A stretch of 44,255 nucleotides of DNA from Flavobacterium sp. (GTDB lineage: Bacteria; Bacteroidota; Bacteroidia; Flavobacteriales; Flavobacteriaceae): assembly GCF_027484205.1 (NCBI RefSeq), contig NZ_JAIXUB010000021.1, positions 1 through 44,255 of the forward strand, given 5' to 3'. A model generated the notes under the pieces. It searched no databases and was not told the DNA's origin. It saw only the letters and a list, made by a program, of their open reading frames with translations. Each line of letters opens with the position of its first letter. Positions within the stretch are counted from its first letter, which is position 1. Positions 10,701 to 20,043 of the stretch are shown in pieces. The position numbers were made by a program, and so were the translations under genes.

Positions 10701-10810
10701 AAGCTTCTGAAATAGCTAAATTAGCTGCAGATAAAAGAGCATACCATTTGTTAGAGCATGTTGGTACTAAACCAAACGTGGTTTATCAAGTAAAAGTTAG
10801 AAATATATAA
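7751..10810 (+). CDS. actB: Alternative complex III iron-sulfur subunit ActB
   Basis: ActB (1019 residues) combines a molybdopterin-oxidoreductase-like domain, in this family without a cofactor, and a ferredoxin-like domain carrying Fe-S clusters. The N-terminus has a twin-arginine-like TTRRDFLKYVG (R52-R53) and then LAAC with Cys71, which fits a Tat-exported lipoprotein, although about 50 residues precede the RR motif. The C-terminal part contains CTGCGACVIAC (from C762), CQHCNHAPCETVCP, CVGTRYCANNCPYKVRRF and CSMC...CSSACSTGAM, enough for three [4Fe-4S] and one [3Fe-4S] cluster as known for this family. It follows actA by 33 nt. Confidence 0.92.
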   Translation: MSSNKKYWKSVEELNENSSIVETLKNNEFVEEIPTDEFLGDAASLSSSSTTRRDFLKYVGFSTAAATLAACEGPVHKSIPYVVQPEQIIPGVADYYATTMFDGFDFANLLVKTREGRPIKIENNTIDGAKFSANARVHASVLSLYDSMRLKAPKMDAKNATWSEVEAKIKTSLADAKAKGGQVVLLTNTLASPSTEKLIADFLSKNPNSKHVIYDAVSESAALDAFESVYGERALVDYDFSKANTIVSIGADFLGDWQGGGFDAGYSKGRIPQAGKMSKHFQFEANMTLSGASADKRVAMSVANQKQALVKIYNTITNSSVSVSLNKEFEVEVTKAAQQLKSAGSKGVLVSGIQDKNAQLLVIAINQVLASEAFSTSGTRQIRKGSNEKVAQLISEMNAGSIHTLIMSGVNPVYTLANSAAFVSGLKKTKLSVAFSLKEDETASITNIAAAAPHYLESWNDHSLTKGTYSLTQPTIRPLFNTKQFQDVLMSLNGSAGSYYDYLKSNSGAIISGSSWNKVVHDGVFVGTPSSVSGGTADYSSAASTLAQSKASAGFELILYTKTGLGDGQQANNPWLQEFPDPITRVSWDNYLTISKADADKLELENEIVANGGLNGSYATIAVGNVKITAPVIVQPGQAKGTIGLALGYGKKASLKEEMQVGVNAYALYNNFSNVQSAQLAKVDNVHEFACVQSQKTLMGRGDIVKETTLEVFNTKDSKEWNPVPMVSLDHKPVEATKVDLWESFDRSVGHHFNLSIDLNACTGCGACVIACHAENNVPVVGKEEVRRSRDMHWLRIDRYYSSEDTFAGDNKKKEEFDGLTGEKGSLSGFGEMENPADNPQVVFQPVMCQHCNHAPCETVCPVAATSHGRQGQNQMAYNRCVGTRYCANNCPYKVRRFNWFLYANNDEFNYHMNDDLGRMVVNPDVNVRSRGVMEKCSMCIQRTQLTILTAKKEGREVAVDEFQTACSSACSTGAMKFGDVNNEASEIAKLAADKRAYHLLEHVGTKPNVVYQVKVRNI

Positions 10811-10836
10811 TTAATCAAGAAACAATATAAAGGATT

Positions 10837-12246
10837 ATGTCGTCTCATTACGAAGCACCCATTAGAAAACCCTTAGTTATAGGTGATAAAAGTTATCATG
10901 ATGTAACTGTTGATGTAGCTGCGCCTGTCGAAGGTAGAGCAAATAAACAGTGGTGGACTGTATTTTCTATCGCACTTGCCGCTTTCCTTTGGGGAGTTGG
11001 TTGTATAATTTATACAATTTCTACAGGTATTGGAACTTGGGGATTAAATAAAACAGTTGGTTGGGCTTGGGATATTACTAACTTCGTTTGGTGGGTTGGT
11101 ATTGGTCACGCAGGAACACTTATTTCTGCTGTACTTTTGTTATTCCGTCAAAAATGGAGAATGGCTATTAACCGTTCTGCTGAAGCTATGACAATCTTCT
11201 CTGTTGTACAAGCAGGATTGTTTCCAATCATTCACATGGGTCGTCCTTGGTTAGCTTACTGGGTTGTACCAATTCCAAATCAATTAGGATCGTTATGGGT
11301 TAATTTTAACTCACCATTGTTATGGGACGTATTTGCAATTTCAACATATCTTTCTGTTTCGTTAGTGTTCTGGTGGACAGGTTTACTTCCTGATTTTGCG
11401 ATGTTAAGAGACAGAGCAGTAACTCCTTTCACTAAAAGAGTTTATTCAATTTTAAGTTTTGGATGGAGTGGTAGAGCTAAAGATTGGCAACGTTTTGAAG
11501 AAGTTTCACTTGTTTTAGCAGGTTTAGCAACTCCACTTGTACTTTCGGTTCACACTATAGTATCTTTTGACTTTGCTACCTCTGTTATTCCTGGTTGGCA
11601 TACAACAATTTTCCCACCATATTTCGTTGCTGGTGCCGTATTCTCAGGGTTTGCAATGGTTAATACTTTACTTATTATCATGAGAAAAGTATCAAACTTA
11701 GAAGCATACATTACAATTCAACATATCGAATTAATGAATATTGTAATCATGATTACAGGTTCTATAGTTGGTGTTGCTTATATTACGGAGTTATTCGTAG
11801 CTTGGTATTCTGGTGTAGAATATGAACAATACGCTTTCTTAAATAGAGCAACAGGACCTTATGCATGGGCTTATTGGTCAATGATGACATGTAATGTTTT
11901 CTCTCCACAGTTTATGTGGTTCAAAAAATTGAGAACAAGTATTATGTTTTCATTCATTATTTCAATTGTAGTAAATATCGGAATGTGGTTTGAACGTTTT
12001 GTAATTATTGTAACGTCATTACACCGAGACTATCTTCCGTCTTCTTGGACAATGTTCTCTCCAACTTTTGTTGACATTGGAATTTATATCGGAACAATTG
12101 GATTTTTCTTTGTTTTGTTTTTATTGTATGCAAGAACTTTCCCAGTAATTGCACAAGCAGAGGTTAAAACTATTTTGAAATCTTCTGGCGAAAATTATAA
12201 AAGAGAAAGAGAAAAAGAAGGTAATAATCATTCAGAAAAACATTAA
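10837..12246 (+). CDS. actC: Alternative complex III quinol-binding membrane subunit ActC (NrfD-like)
   Basis: A 469-residue integral membrane protein of the NrfD/PsrC family with about ten hydrophobic helices. It provides a quinol site at the periplasmic side of alternative complex III next to ActB. Visible family features include WWVGIGHAGTLISAVLLLFR and a long C-terminal set of helices (FMWFKKLRTSIMFSFIIS onward), with a charged cytoplasmic tail ending in EREKEGNNHSEKH. The start is the ATG 27 nt after actB. Its paralogue actF lies three genes downstream, as in the canonical operon. Confidence 0.92.
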   Translation: MSSHYEAPIRKPLVIGDKSYHDVTVDVAAPVEGRANKQWWTVFSIALAAFLWGVGCIIYTISTGIGTWGLNKTVGWAWDITNFVWWVGIGHAGTLISAVLLLFRQKWRMAINRSAEAMTIFSVVQAGLFPIIHMGRPWLAYWVVPIPNQLGSLWVNFNSPLLWDVFAISTYLSVSLVFWWTGLLPDFAMLRDRAVTPFTKRVYSILSFGWSGRAKDWQRFEEVSLVLAGLATPLVLSVHTIVSFDFATSVIPGWHTTIFPPYFVAGAVFSGFAMVNTLLIIMRKVSNLEAYITIQHIELMNIVIMITGSIVGVAYITELFVAWYSGVEYEQYAFLNRATGPYAWAYWSMMTCNVFSPQFMWFKKLRTSIMFSFIISIVVNIGMWFERFVIIVTSLHRDYLPSSWTMFSPTFVDIGIYIGTIGFFFVLFLLYARTFPVIAQAEVKTILKSSGENYKREREKEGNNHSEKH

Positions 12247-12254
12247 TATTTGTT

Positions 12255-12782
12255 ATGAGTAGTAATAAAGTTATACACGCGATATACAATGATGATGATA
12301 TTTTAATGGATGCCGTAAAGCAAACAAGAAAAGCACATCATCATATTGAAGAGGTTTTTACACCATTTCCTGTTCACGGATTGGATAAAGCAATGGGATT
12401 AGCTCCAACTAGACTTGCAATTTGTGCATTCATCTATGGATGTATTGGAATTACAGTGGCAACAACAATGATGAATTATATTATGATTACTGATTGGCCT
12501 CAAGATATTGGAGGAAAACCTAGTATGAGTTACATTCAAAATATGCCTGCTTTTGTTCCTGTAATGTTTGAAATGACTGTCTTTTTTGCAGCTCACTTAA
12601 TGGTTATCACATTTTATATGAGAAGTAAATTGTGGCCATTTAAAGAAGCTGAAAATCCTGATGTTAGAACAACAGATGATCATTTTTTAATGGAAGTAGC
12701 TGTGAAAGATAATGAAGAAGAATTAACATCTTTCCTAAAAAATACAGGAGCAGTTGAAGTTAAAGTAATTGAAAAGCATTAA
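12255..12782 (+). CDS. actD: Alternative complex III subunit ActD (DUF3341)
   Basis: A 175-residue protein with two transmembrane helices, around residues 53-75 and 98-120 (FVPVMFEMTVFFAAHLMVIT). The soluble N-terminal part begins with VIHAIYNDDDILMDAVKQ, the characteristic ActD/DUF3341 opening. It is a structural membrane subunit of alternative complex III with no cofactor. It starts 8 nt after actC and ends 8 nt before actE, so expression is tightly coupled. Confidence 0.9.
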   Translation: MSSNKVIHAIYNDDDILMDAVKQTRKAHHHIEEVFTPFPVHGLDKAMGLAPTRLAICAFIYGCIGITVATTMMNYIMITDWPQDIGGKPSMSYIQNMPAFVPVMFEMTVFFAAHLMVITFYMRSKLWPFKEAENPDVRTTDDHFLMEVAVKDNEEELTSFLKNTGAVEVKVIEKH

Positions 12783-12790
12783 TTTTAGAT

Positions 12791-13348
12791 ATGAAAAGTT
12801 TAATTAAAATAGCAGGTCTATTAGTGTTAGTAGTTTCAGTTTCATCATGTAAAGATGATTTGAAACCTAACTATCAGTACATGCCTAATATGTACGAATC
12901 AGTAGCATACGAAACTTATTCAGAATCAAATGCTTTTAATTCTCCTTATGGTTTAAAAGGTAAGGAAGGTCAACTTCCTGCAAAAGGTTCTATCAAAAGA
13001 GGTTTTGAACCTTATGATTATCCTAACACAACAGCAGGATATGATGCTGCTAAAGCAAATTTAAAATCACCTTTAGATTCTACTTCTGTTGATATGAAAA
13101 AGGCAGAAGAATTATATCTTATCTATTGTGCTATTTGCCATGGAGAAGCTGGTGATGGAAAAGGTAAACTTGTTAAGCAAGAGAAATTTTTAGGAGTCCC
13201 TAACTATAAAGATAGACCAATTACAGAAGGTAGTATTTATCATGTTATTACTTATGGTTTAAATTCAATGGGTTCTCATGCTAATCAATTAAGTTCTCAC
13301 GAGCGTTGGTTAGTTACAGAGCACGTACTTAAACTTAGAAATCAATAA
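12791..13348 (+). CDS. actE: Alternative complex III monoheme cytochrome c lipoprotein ActE
   Basis: A 185-residue lipoprotein cytochrome. Residues 1-20 form a lipoprotein signal peptide with lipobox VSSC (Cys20). The heme motif is CAICH at 113-117, and M160 (YGLNSMGSH) is the probable distal ligand. ActE passes electrons within or out of alternative complex III at the outer face of the inner membrane. It lies between actD (8 nt) and actF (34 nt). Confidence 0.92.
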   Translation: MKSLIKIAGLLVLVVSVSSCKDDLKPNYQYMPNMYESVAYETYSESNAFNSPYGLKGKEGQLPAKGSIKRGFEPYDYPNTTAGYDAAKANLKSPLDSTSVDMKKAEELYLIYCAICHGEAGDGKGKLVKQEKFLGVPNYKDRPITEGSIYHVITYGLNSMGSHANQLSSHERWLVTEHVLKLRNQ

Positions 13349-13382
13349 TAGATTAATTCAATAAACAGATAGTTAAATAGAT

Positions 13383-14918
13383 ATGTACACATTTTCAAAA
13401 AATTTAAAAAACATTGCATTTGCCTTAATGATCTTAGGATTGGTAGGTATAGTGTATGGTTTTTTAGCCGCTCCAAAAACAATTGAAGAGGTAGAAAAAA
13501 TAGTTGCAGAAAGTCATCATGATGGCGCACATCACACAAATGCTGAAGCGACACACAATACGCATGCAACTCACGAAAAGGCAAGTATAGACACTACTCA
13601 TACAGCTACTTCAAATGAAGAGGTTGCAGAAGTTGAAAATGATTCATTACATTCTGAAATAGTTTCGAGTAACCAAGAAATAACTGAAGATACAATTGCT
13701 CATGAAGAAACTTCAAATTTAGATGTTGCTGCAATTCATGCTGAGGAAGCTAAAGATGTAGCTAAAGAAACAAAAGTTGATGAAGAGAAAGAGCATCATG
13801 CTCATCTTGAACATGTTTTGCATCAATTGCAAAATAAGCCATGGGCTGCTTTATACGTTGCTTGTATATTCTTTTTGTTAATTTCAATGGGAGTTTTAGC
13901 TTTTTATGCTATTCAACAAGTTGCACAAGCTGGTTGGTCTCCAGTTCTATTTAGAGTAATGCAAGGTATAACTGCTTATTTACCTGTTGCATCGGTTATT
14001 TTCTTTGTTTTATTGTTGCTTTCAGGTTTTCATGTGAATCATTTATTTGTTTGGATGAAAGAAGGTGTTGATGTTGTAGGTCACGAAAATTATGATAAAT
14101 TAATTGCTGGAAAAACCGGATATTTAAATGTTGCGTTTTGGTTAACAAGAGCTGCAATATTTTTACTTGGTTGGAATGTTTATAGATATTTGTCAAGAAA
14201 GAACTGTTTAGCTCAAGATGAATCAAACGATAATTCTTTTTATAAAAAGAATTTTAAAATGTCAGCGGCATTTTTAGTATTCTTTATTGTATCCGAATCA
14301 ATTATGGCTTGGGATTGGATTATGTCAGTTGATCCTCACTGGTTTAGTACATTGTTTGGCTGGTATGTTTTTGCAAGTTTCTTTGTAAGCGGTATAACAA
14401 CAATTTCAATAGTTACATTATATCTAAAATCTAAAGGTTACTTAGAAAATGTAAATACGAGTCATATTCACGATTTATCAAAATTTATGTTTGGTATTAG
14501 TGTATTTTGGACTTACTTATGGTTCTCTCAATTTATGCTTATTTGGTATTCAAATATTCCTGAAGAGGTTACTTATTTTAAAACAAGAATTGAGCAATAT
14601 AATCTACCATTCTTTGGAGCAGTAGTTATGAACTTTATCTTTCCTTTCTTAGTTTTAATAAATACTGACTTTAAACGTATTACTGGTATTGTTGTTTTCG
14701 CTGGAATCGTTATTTTATTTGGACATTATATTGATTTCTTTAATATGATTATGCCAGCAACAGTTGGTGACCAATGGTTTATTGGTGTGCCTGAAATAAG
14801 TTCATTGATGTTTTTCTTAGGTTTATTTATTTTTGTGGTATTTACTGCATTAACAAAAGCACCTTTAACACCAAAGAGAAATCCATTTATCGAAGAAAGT
14901 AAACATTTTCATTATTAA
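13383..14918 (+). CDS. actF: Alternative complex III membrane subunit ActF (NrfD-like) with long acidic/His loop
   Basis: Second NrfD-like subunit, 511 residues, with about ten transmembrane helices, paralogous to ActC. The family function is a membrane quinone or proton pathway subunit. The first helix (about 12-30) is separated from the second (about 154-178) by roughly 120 residues. That loop is rich in His, Thr, Glu and Ala, with His concentrated at 45-64 (ESHHDGAHH, THNTHATHE) and again at HLEHVLHQLQ (141-150). I recall shorter His-containing loops in other flavobacterial ActF proteins, so this loop appears expanded. The rest is ordinary, and the gene is 34 nt after actE and 18 nt before coxB. 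Confidence 0.88.
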   Translation: MYTFSKNLKNIAFALMILGLVGIVYGFLAAPKTIEEVEKIVAESHHDGAHHTNAEATHNTHATHEKASIDTTHTATSNEEVAEVENDSLHSEIVSSNQEITEDTIAHEETSNLDVAAIHAEEAKDVAKETKVDEEKEHHAHLEHVLHQLQNKPWAALYVACIFFLLISMGVLAFYAIQQVAQAGWSPVLFRVMQGITAYLPVASVIFFVLLLLSGFHVNHLFVWMKEGVDVVGHENYDKLIAGKTGYLNVAFWLTRAAIFLLGWNVYRYLSRKNCLAQDESNDNSFYKKNFKMSAAFLVFFIVSESIMAWDWIMSVDPHWFSTLFGWYVFASFFVSGITTISIVTLYLKSKGYLENVNTSHIHDLSKFMFGISVFWTYLWFSQFMLIWYSNIPEEVTYFKTRIEQYNLPFFGAVVMNFIFPFLVLINTDFKRITGIVVFAGIVILFGHYIDFFNMIMPATVGDQWFIGVPEISSLMFFLGLFIFVVFTALTKAPLTPKRNPFIEESKHFHY

Positions 14919-14936
14919 TATTTAAAGTAAAAACAA

Positions 14937-16103
14937 ATGACAAGTTTTTTGGTACTTTTTGTTTTAGTTTTATTATCAATTGCAATTTGGCAATTAACTA
15001 AAATTTATGACCTAACTCAAATCGGACAAGCATCAGACGATTCTCAAATCGCTAATGATAATGATAATAAAGTAAATGGTTACTTAATGTTTGCTTTTTT
15101 AGTATTCATTTATTTAACAACAATCTTTTGTATTGTAAAATATGGTGATTTACCATTAATGGATTCTTCAGCTTCAGAGCATGGAAAAGAAGTAGATCAA
15201 TTGATGTGGATTTCAATGATATTAATTTTCTTTGTTCAAACTATTACACAAGCGTTATTACATTATTTTGCTTTTAAATATAGAGGTAAAAAGGGTCAAA
15301 AAGCAACGTATTTTGCCGATAATAATAAATTAGAATTTATTTGGAGTTCTATTCCTGCAGTAGTATTGGCAGTATTAATTTTCTACGGTCTTTATGCTTG
15401 GACAGATATTATGTTTGTAGATGAAGATGAAGATACTATAGTAGTAGAATTATATGCTAAACAGTTTGGTTGGGAAGCAAGATATTCAGGAAAAGATAAT
15501 GTTTTAGGTAAAGCTAATGTTAGATATATTGAAGGTGTTAATACTTTAGGAGTTGATTTAGCTGATCCAAATGCTCAAGATGATATCGTTGTAAATGAAC
15601 TTCACTTGCCAAAAGGGAAAAGAGTTGTTTTCAAAATCCGTTCTCAAGATGTTCTTCACTCTGCATACATGCCTCATTTTAGAGCTCAAATGAATTGTGT
15701 TCCTGGAATGGTTACTCAGTTTTCATTCATCCCAACAGTTACAACTGAAGATATGAGAGCTAACGAAGATATGATTGAAAAAGTTGCAAGAATCAATAAA
15801 ATTAGAGAGAAAAAAAGTGCTAAATTAGTTGCTGAAGGTAAAACTGCTCTTGATCCTTACACGTTTAATTATCTATTATTATGTAATAAGATTTGTGGAG
15901 CTTCACATTACAATATGCAAATGAAAGTTGTGGTTGAATCTCCTGAAGAATTTAAAGCTTGGTTGAAAGATAAACCAACTTTAGTTCAAGCTGTTAAAAC
16001 AGCTAATGCTTCACCTGAAGCTTCTGAACAATCTGAAAATAAAAATGATTCAACAACTGCTAAAAATGACACTACAGTTATTGCTAGCGTTGAAATGAAA
16101 TAA
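14937..16103 (+). CDS. coxB: Cytochrome c oxidase subunit II
   Basis: CoxB carries the CuA centre that receives electrons for the terminal oxidase. The 388-residue product has four hydrophobic segments before a periplasmic cupredoxin domain, against two in classical CoxB; extra N-terminal helices are usual in Bacteroidetes. CuA ligands are present: H241 (VLHSAYMPHF), C316, C320, H324 and M327 in CNKICGASHYNM. The C-terminus is a Ser/Asn/Thr-rich tail. Placement directly after actF supports a physical supercomplex between alternative complex III and the aa3 oxidase, as established for Flavobacterium johnsoniae. Confidence 0.94.
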   Translation: MTSFLVLFVLVLLSIAIWQLTKIYDLTQIGQASDDSQIANDNDNKVNGYLMFAFLVFIYLTTIFCIVKYGDLPLMDSSASEHGKEVDQLMWISMILIFFVQTITQALLHYFAFKYRGKKGQKATYFADNNKLEFIWSSIPAVVLAVLIFYGLYAWTDIMFVDEDEDTIVVELYAKQFGWEARYSGKDNVLGKANVRYIEGVNTLGVDLADPNAQDDIVVNELHLPKGKRVVFKIRSQDVLHSAYMPHFRAQMNCVPGMVTQFSFIPTVTTEDMRANEDMIEKVARINKIREKKSAKLVAEGKTALDPYTFNYLLLCNKICGASHYNMQMKVVVESPEEFKAWLKDKPTLVQAVKTANASPEASEQSENKNDSTTAKNDTTVIASVEMK

Positions 16104-16124
16104 TAAAAATAACTTTACACTTAT

Positions 16125-17930
16125 ATGTCAGCAATGAGTAACGAACACGATCACCACGAACACGATCACCACGAAGAGCACCACCATAAGGATACCTTCA
16201 TTACTAAATATATTTTTAGTATTGACCATAAGATGATTGCTAAACAATATCTTATTACGGGTATTATAATGGGTTTGATAGGTGTTGGTATGTCAATGCT
16301 TTTCAGAATGCAATTGGCATGGCCTGAGGAATCATTCAAAATTTTTAGTTTTTTCTTAGGTGAAAGAATGGCTCCAGGAGGAGTTATGAATAATGAAACT
16401 TATTTAGCTTTAGTAACCATACACGGAACAATTATGGTGTTCTTTGTATTAACTGCAGGTTTGAGCGGTACATTTAGTAATTTGCTTATTCCTCTTCAAA
16501 TTGGAGCTAGAGATATGGCATCAGGTTTTATGAATATGATTTCATATTGGATGTTCTTTCTTTCAAGCGTAATAATGGTAATTTCACTTTTTGTTGAGTC
16601 TGGACCAGCTTCAGCAGGTTGGACTATTTATCCTCCATTAAGTGCTTTACCTCAAGCAATATCTGGTTCAGGTTTAGGAATGACTTTATGGTTAGTTTCG
16701 ATGGCTATATTTATTGCTTCCTCTTTAATGGGTTCATTAAATTATATCGTAACGGTAATTAATTTAAGAACAAAAGGAATGTCAATGACAAGATTGCCAT
16801 TAACTATTTGGGCTTTCTTCATTACAGCTGTAATTGGAGTAATTTCATTCCCGGTTTTATTATCTGCAGCTTTGATGTTGATTATGGATAGAAGTTTTGG
16901 TACTTCATTTTTCTTATCTGATATCTATTTAGCTGGTGAGGTATTAAACTATCAAGGTGGTTCACCTGTATTATTTGAGCACTTATTTTGGTTCTTAGGA
17001 CATCCAGAAGTATATATTGTATTGTTACCAGCATTAGGTATTACTTCTGAAGTTATTGCAACAAACGCTCGTAAACCAATTTTTGGTTACAGAGCGATGA
17101 TTATGTCAATTTTAGCAATTGCGTTTTTATCTACAATTGTTTGGGGTCACCACATGTTTATATCTGGTATGAATCCTTTCTTAGGTTCGGTGTTTACATT
17201 TACAACCTTGTTAATTGCTATTCCATCTGCTGTAAAAGCATTCAACTATATTACTACGTTATGGAAAGGTAATTTGCAATTGAATCCTGCAATGTTGTTT
17301 TCAATTGGTTTAGTTTCTACATTTATCACTGGTGGTTTAACTGGACTTATTCTTGGAGATAGTACTTTAGATATTAATGTACACGATACTTACTTTGTAG
17401 TTGCTCACTTCCACTTAGTAATGGGTATTTCTGCTCTTTACGGTATGTTTGCAGGAATTTATCACTGGTATCCTAGAATGTTCGGTAGAATGTTAAACAA
17501 AAATTTAGGTTATGTCCACTTTTGGGTAACAGCTATTTGTGCTTACGGTGTTTTCTTCCCAATGCATTTTATTGGAATGGCAGGTTTACCAAGACGTTAT
17601 TATACAAATACTAATTTCCCACTATTTGACGATTTGCAAGATGTAAATGTTATTATTACAACTTTCGCATTAGTAGGTGGTGCATTCCAATTAGTTTTCC
17701 TTTGGAATTTCTTCCATAGTATTTTCTTTGGTAAGAAAACAGTTCAAAATCCTTGGAGATCAAATACTCTTGAATGGACTGCTCCAATTGAACATATTCA
17801 TGGAAACTGGCCAGGTGAAATTCCTGAAGTATACAGATGGCCTTATGACTATAGTAAGCCAGGACATGATGAAGATTTTGTTCCACAAAATGTCCCAATG
17901 AAAGATGGTGAGGAAGTTTTACATCACTAA
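16125..17930 (+). CDS. coxA: Cytochrome c oxidase subunit I
   Basis: Catalytic subunit of an A1-type heme-copper oxidase, 601 residues and about 12 helices. Visible ligands are H100 and H430 for the low-spin heme, H428 for heme a3, and H293, H342 and H343 for CuB. H293 lies in GHPEVY, with Y297 for the His-Tyr crosslink and E295 marking the D-channel type. The N-terminus is very His-rich between residues 8 and 22 (HDHHEHDHHEEHHH), which could bind metal, perhaps copper. It is the last gene of the operon. No subunit III gene follows; coxC must be elsewhere. A strong terminator lies 20 nt downstream. Confidence 0.95.
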   Translation: MSAMSNEHDHHEHDHHEEHHHKDTFITKYIFSIDHKMIAKQYLITGIIMGLIGVGMSMLFRMQLAWPEESFKIFSFFLGERMAPGGVMNNETYLALVTIHGTIMVFFVLTAGLSGTFSNLLIPLQIGARDMASGFMNMISYWMFFLSSVIMVISLFVESGPASAGWTIYPPLSALPQAISGSGLGMTLWLVSMAIFIASSLMGSLNYIVTVINLRTKGMSMTRLPLTIWAFFITAVIGVISFPVLLSAALMLIMDRSFGTSFFLSDIYLAGEVLNYQGGSPVLFEHLFWFLGHPEVYIVLLPALGITSEVIATNARKPIFGYRAMIMSILAIAFLSTIVWGHHMFISGMNPFLGSVFTFTTLLIAIPSAVKAFNYITTLWKGNLQLNPAMLFSIGLVSTFITGGLTGLILGDSTLDINVHDTYFVVAHFHLVMGISALYGMFAGIYHWYPRMFGRMLNKNLGYVHFWVTAICAYGVFFPMHFIGMAGLPRRYYTNTNFPLFDDLQDVNVIITTFALVGGAFQLVFLWNFFHSIFFGKKTVQNPWRSNTLEWTAPIEHIHGNWPGEIPEVYRWPYDYSKPGHDEDFVPQNVPMKDGEEVLHH

Positions 17931-17950
17931 AATTATTAATTCAAAATATA

Positions 17951-17982
17951 AAATGCCTTTCGTATGAGAGGCATTTTTATTT
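17951..17982 (+). terminator. Terminator of the act-cox operon
   Basis: AAATGCCTTTC (17951-17961) pairs with GAGAGGCATTT (17966-17976) around GTAT with one G-U pair, followed by a T-rich run. Confidence 0.85.
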
Positions 17983-17995
17983 CTTATAACTTTGC

Positions 17996-18003
17996 TATAT
18001 TTG
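17996..18003 (+). promoter_or_regulatory. -7 promoter element of ruvB
   Basis: TATATTTG is a perfect TAnnTTTG box only 4 nt before the ruvB ATG (18008). With start sites normally about 7 nt beyond the box, the ruvB mRNA would be leaderless or nearly so. The -33 region lacks an obvious TTTG. Confidence 0.55.
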
Positions 18004-18007
18004 TAGT

Positions 18008-19030
18008 ATGAACGAACATTTAGATCCAACAAATAAAGGGTATAATTCTGATGAACTTGATTTAGAAAAAAAATTAAGACCTCTTTCTTTTGATGACTTT
18101 ACAGGGCAAGAACAAGTTTTAGATAACTTAAAAGTTTTTGTTGAAGCAGCTAATCAAAGAAATGAAGCTTTAGATCATACTTTATTTCATGGTCCACCTG
18201 GATTAGGAAAAACAACACTCGCTAATATACTTGCGAGCGAACTTGGTGTTGGAATTAAAATAACTTCAGGTCCAGTTTTAGATAAACCTGGTGATTTAGC
18301 TGGTTTATTAACAAATCTTGATGAGCGCGATGTTCTTTTTATTGATGAAATACATCGTTTAAGTCCTATTGTTGAAGAGTATTTATATTCCGCAATGGAA
18401 GATTTTAAAATTGATATTATGATTGAATCTGGTCCAAATGCCAGAACAGTCCAAATTAATCTTAGTCCATTTACACTTATTGGTGCAACAACGCGTTCTG
18501 GATTATTGACTGCGCCAATGAGAGCTCGTTTCGGAATTCAAAGCAGGTTACAATATTATAATACAGAATTACTTACAACTATTGTTCAACGTAGTGCTTC
18601 CATTTTAAAGATGCCTATAACCATGGAAGCCGCTATAGAAATTGCAGGAAGAAGTCGTGGAACACCTCGTATTGCCAATGCTCTTTTACGTCGTGTAAGA
18701 GATTTTGCTCAAATAAAAGGAAATGGAAAAATAGATATTGAAATTGCCAAATTTTCTCTCAAAGCATTGAATGTTGATGCGCACGGTTTGGATGAAATGG
18801 ACAACAAAATTCTAAATACAATTATTGATAAATTCAAAGGTGGTCCAGTTGGTCTTTCAACATTGGCAACAGCCGTTTCTGAAAGTGGCGAAACTATTGA
18901 AGAAGTTTACGAACCTTTTTTAATTCAAGAAGGATTTATCATGAGAACACCAAGAGGAAGAGAAGTTACTGAGAAAGCATATAAACATCTTGGAAAAATT
19001 AAATTAAATGTTCAAGGAGGATTGTTTTAA
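18008..19030 (+). CDS. ruvB: Holliday junction branch migration ATPase RuvB
   Basis: RuvB is the hexameric AAA+ motor that, with RuvA, moves Holliday junctions in recombinational repair. The 340-residue product shows [13 protein letters not shown] near the start, Walker A GPPGLGKT (62-69), Walker B DEIH (113-116), the sensor segment [10 protein letters not shown], and the arginine-containing [19 protein letters not shown] helix. The C-terminal winged helix follows. It is separated from ruvA by about 4 kb, as in other Flavobacteria, and is followed after 2 nt by queG. Confidence 0.97.
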   Translation: MNEHLDPTNKGYNSDELDLEKKLRPLSFDDFTGQEQVLDNLKVFVEAANQRNEALDHTLFHGPPGLGKTTLANILASELGVGIKITSGPVLDKPGDLAGLLTNLDERDVLFIDEIHRLSPIVEEYLYSAMEDFKIDIMIESGPNARTVQINLSPFTLIGATTRSGLLTAPMRARFGIQSRLQYYNTELLTTIVQRSASILKMPITMEAAIEIAGRSRGTPRIANALLRRVRDFAQIKGNGKIDIEIAKFSLKALNVDAHGLDEMDNKILNTIIDKFKGGPVGLSTLATAVSESGETIEEVYEPFLIQEGFIMRTPRGREVTEKAYKHLGKIKLNVQGGLF

Positions 19031-19032
19031 TT

Positions 19033-19959
19033 TTGATAAACAATAAAGAAAAATACAGTCAGATAATTAAAGCCGAATCCAAAAGACTCGACTTTCTTTC
19101 TTGTGGCATATCCAAAGCTCAATTTCTTGAAGAGGAAGCACCACGATTAGAAAATTGGCTCAACAAAAATCATCACGGTCAAATGTCCTATATGGAGAAT
19201 CATTTTGACAAGCGATTAAATCCTACTTTGTTAGTTGAAGATTCTAAAAGTGTAATTTCTTTATTATTGAATTATTATCCTTCGGAATTCCAAAAGGAAG
19301 ACAGTTATAAAATTTCAAAATATGCTTACGGTCAAGATTATCATTTTGTAATTAAAGAAAAATTAAAAGAACTTTTAAATACTATTCAAACAGAAATAGG
19401 TGAAGTGCACGGAAGAGCTTTTGTAGATTCTGCTCCGGTTTTAGATAAAGCTTGGGCGGCAAAAAGTGGTTTGGGTTGGATTGGTAAAAACAGCAATTTA
19501 ATTACTCAAAAAGTGGGTTCTTTTTATTTCATTGCTGAGCTTATAATCGATTTAGAATTAGAATATGATAATCCAACAACAGATCATTGCGGAACATGTA
19601 CTGCATGTGTCGATGCGTGTCCAACAGAAGCTATTGTTGCGCCTTATGTCGTTGATGGAAGCAAATGCATTTCATATTTTACCATTGAATTAAAAGATAA
19701 TTTACCACATGAAATGAAAGGTAAATTTGATGATTGGGCATTTGGTTGCGATGTTTGCCAAGATGTTTGCCCATGGAATCGTTTTTCAAAATCACATAAC
19801 GAACCTTTATTTAACCCAAATACAGAACTACTTTCTTACTCTAAAAAAGATTGGGAAGAAATTACAACAGAAACCTTTAATAAAGTCTTTAAAAACTCTG
19901 CTGTAAAGAGAACAAAGTTAGAAGGTTTTAAAAGGAATATTGATTTTTTGAAGAAGTAA
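19033..19959 (+). CDS. queG: Epoxyqueuosine reductase QueG
   Basis: QueG is the cobalamin-dependent Fe-S enzyme that reduces epoxyqueuosine to queuosine in tRNA. The 308-residue product has the catalytic Asp region VDSAPVLD (D132) and two ferredoxin-type clusters: C186, C189, C192, C196 in [11 protein letters not shown], and C239, C242, C246 in [13 protein letters not shown]. Translation appears to start at TTG 19033, 2 nt after the ruvB stop. No in-frame ATG occurs before residue 51, and the upstream residues ([14 protein letters not shown]) are conserved in the family. Spacing indicates co-transcription with ruvB. Confidence 0.93.
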   Translation: MINNKEKYSQIIKAESKRLDFLSCGISKAQFLEEEAPRLENWLNKNHHGQMSYMENHFDKRLNPTLLVEDSKSVISLLLNYYPSEFQKEDSYKISKYAYGQDYHFVIKEKLKELLNTIQTEIGEVHGRAFVDSAPVLDKAWAAKSGLGWIGKNSNLITQKVGSFYFIAELIIDLELEYDNPTTDHCGTCTACVDACPTEAIVAPYVVDGSKCISYFTIELKDNLPHEMKGKFDDWAFGCDVCQDVCPWNRFSKSHNEPLFNPNTELLSYSKKDWEEITTETFNKVFKNSAVKRTKLEGFKRNIDFLKK

Positions 19960-20043
19960 AATTTAATTATTGGATTTCTTTTTTTCAGAAAATAATGCGC
20001 TCTTCTAGCTCTTCTAAAAAAAATATTTATAAAAATAAACAAA

